A stretch of 64,000 bases of DNA from Dolomedes plantarius (Eukaryota > Arthropoda > Arachnida > Araneae > Dolomedidae): contig OU015492.1 of assembly GCA_907164885.2 (NCBI GenBank), forward strand, positions 192,885,977 through 192,949,976. The letters run 5' to 3'. Of this stretch, positions 63,053 to 64,000 are shown in pieces (the first letter of the stretch is position 1; each line of letters opens with the position of its first letter). The notes below the pieces were generated by a model that ran no database searches, was not told where the DNA came from, and worked only from the letters and a program-made list of their open reading frames with translations. Made by a program: the position numbers and the translations under genes.

Positions 63053-64000
63053 TCAATATGTCCTCCCTTCATTTTCAACAATGAGCGCAAATCGCAGAAC
63101 CATATTTTCCACAGCTGACCGGAGTGAGTCTACCGGAATATCAAGAACATGGCACCGAATGTTGTCCTTCTCATCTGGAACAGATGCTGGCGATTTACGA
63201 TAGATGATGTGCTTCAGGAAACCCTACACCCAAAAGTCGCAGGAGGTAATATCCCGCGATCGAGGAGGTCATGCTGTAGGGAAACGACGGCTAATAACCC
63301 GGTGCATCTGTGAAATACTGTCTTAGAAATTGCTTTACTCGACGATCAATGTGAAGAGGTGCGCCATCCTGTATGAAAAGGGTGTCCTGAAGGCATCCAC
63401 ACTGTTGAAATTATGGGATTATAAAATCTTTCAGCATATCTCGGTACCGTCGTTCTGTGACGGAACAGGTTTGGATTCCATTTGCAGTTATCTCTTCAAA
63501 TAAATAGGTCTAATCATAAAAGTAACCGTAAAACCACACCACACTGTCACTTTTTCAGGATGCAAGGGTATATCCTGGGTAGCGTGAGCGTTTTCTGCTG
63601 TCTAAGTTCGCCAATTGGGAGTGTTAACTTGCCTATTGAGGCAAAAGTGGGCTTCGTCAGTCCACAGAATGTTCTATGGCTTAGTGACGTCAACCACATC
63701 GAGCAAGGAACTGAAGTCCAAAAGTTTTACGAACCTCTGAGTCCCTGTCCTGCAATAGGTGCACATGCTTGATTTTGTAGGGATAAAAATGCAATCCGCC
63801 ATAAGAGTTTTTGTACAGTGGGATAAGAGTTTTTGTACAGCACACTCACATTACCATCCGGCGACTGACTGCTGGCTTCAACGACCTCAGTAGCCACATT
63901 TTCGACGCTAGAAGACTGGATTTGCTTTCATCCTCTACCTGGAAGAATGCTAAGTTTCCCAGATCTTTCAAATTTCAGTATCAAGTTGCGTAGGGCACAT
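63053..64000 (-). pseudogene. IS630-type transposase (DUF4817), 3' part, decayed
   Basis: From the right edge inward: KFERSGKLSILPGRG and SSSVENVATEVVEASSQSPD (end of DUF4817 and second HTH), NILWTDEAHFCLNRQVNT (first catalytic Asp), ATQDIPLHPEKVTVWCGF, FIQDGAPLHIDRRVKQFLRQ (second Asp), SCDFW (third Asp) and GFLKHIIYRKSPASVPDEKD. It ends LRFALIVENEGRTY before TGA (63053-63055). Frameshifts and stops occur between these blocks, including near 63780, 63600, 63480 and 63300. All three catalytic Asp codons survive. A 22-bp duplication lies at 63802-63840. Confidence 0.87.
63802..63840. repeat. 22-bp tandem duplication within the transposase
   Basis: TAAGAGTTTTTGTACAG occurs at 63802 and 63824 with GTGGGA between. 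It shifts the frame of the pseudogene (22 is not a multiple of three). Confidence 0.88.

Larger units (their letters stand above)
62831..64000 (-). mobile_element. IS630 (DUF4817-type) element running off the window
   Basis: The terminus CAGGGTTAGCAAGAAATAAG follows TA at 62829-62830. The minus strand carries most of a transposase whose N-terminus lies beyond 64000, so only the 3' part of the element is in view. Confidence 0.82.

Noticed and set aside
63482..63993. Plus-strand frames of 96 and 60 codons
   Set aside because: Antisense of the IS630-type transposase, whose catalytic motifs are on the minus strand.

Overview
This is AT-rich eukaryotic DNA, almost certainly from an arthropod. The transposon mix (DUF4817-type IS630 transposases, mariner, Tc1, pogo/Tigger, Helitrons, TTAA MITEs) and the long (TA)n tracts resemble arachnid genomes, but the species is an inference. 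I found no convincing host protein gene. Every recognisable coding sequence is a decayed transposable-element (TE) gene, so the window reads as an intergenic or intronic TE graveyard.

Layout. 0-8 kb: a tRNA-like sequence, a TIR-bounded element with a KRBA2-like integrase tail, an IS630/DUF4817 remnant and a 5'-truncated Jockey/I-type LINE with an RNase H end. 8-14.3 kb: three Helitrons (two families), an internally deleted mariner with both TIRs, and a solo LTR with a 6-bp duplication. 14.9-18.1 kb: a Tigger/pogo element split by a TTAA MITE. 18-36 kb: sparse sequence with a SINE, a Harbinger-like MITE, a mariner fragment, an LTR-like segment, a 504-bp tandem duplication, a ~117-bp satellite and a Helitron. 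36-43 kb: a pogo-like element with repeated ATATGAGACC motifs, a Helitron, a Tc1-like element whose 347-codon frame has only three nonsense codons, and a MITE with CCTATAATG motifs. 43-54 kb: mostly empty, with a 60-bp-arm hairpin, a long-arm foldback element, TA microsatellites and a 36-bp minisatellite. 54.9-59.8 kb: a nested stack in which an IS630 element is interrupted by a TTAA MITE, by a hAT element that itself holds a head-to-tail Helitron dimer, and by a GC-rich TIR element. 62-64 kb: two more IS630 relatives, one running off the right edge.

Nothing here works as an operon or pathway. The most informative signals are insertion junctions: TTAA, 8-bp hAT, 6-bp LTR, TTA Harbinger, TA mariner and A|T Helitron target sites, several of them perfect. 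They give a relative order of insertions. Family names come from motifs recognised by eye; no database search was run.
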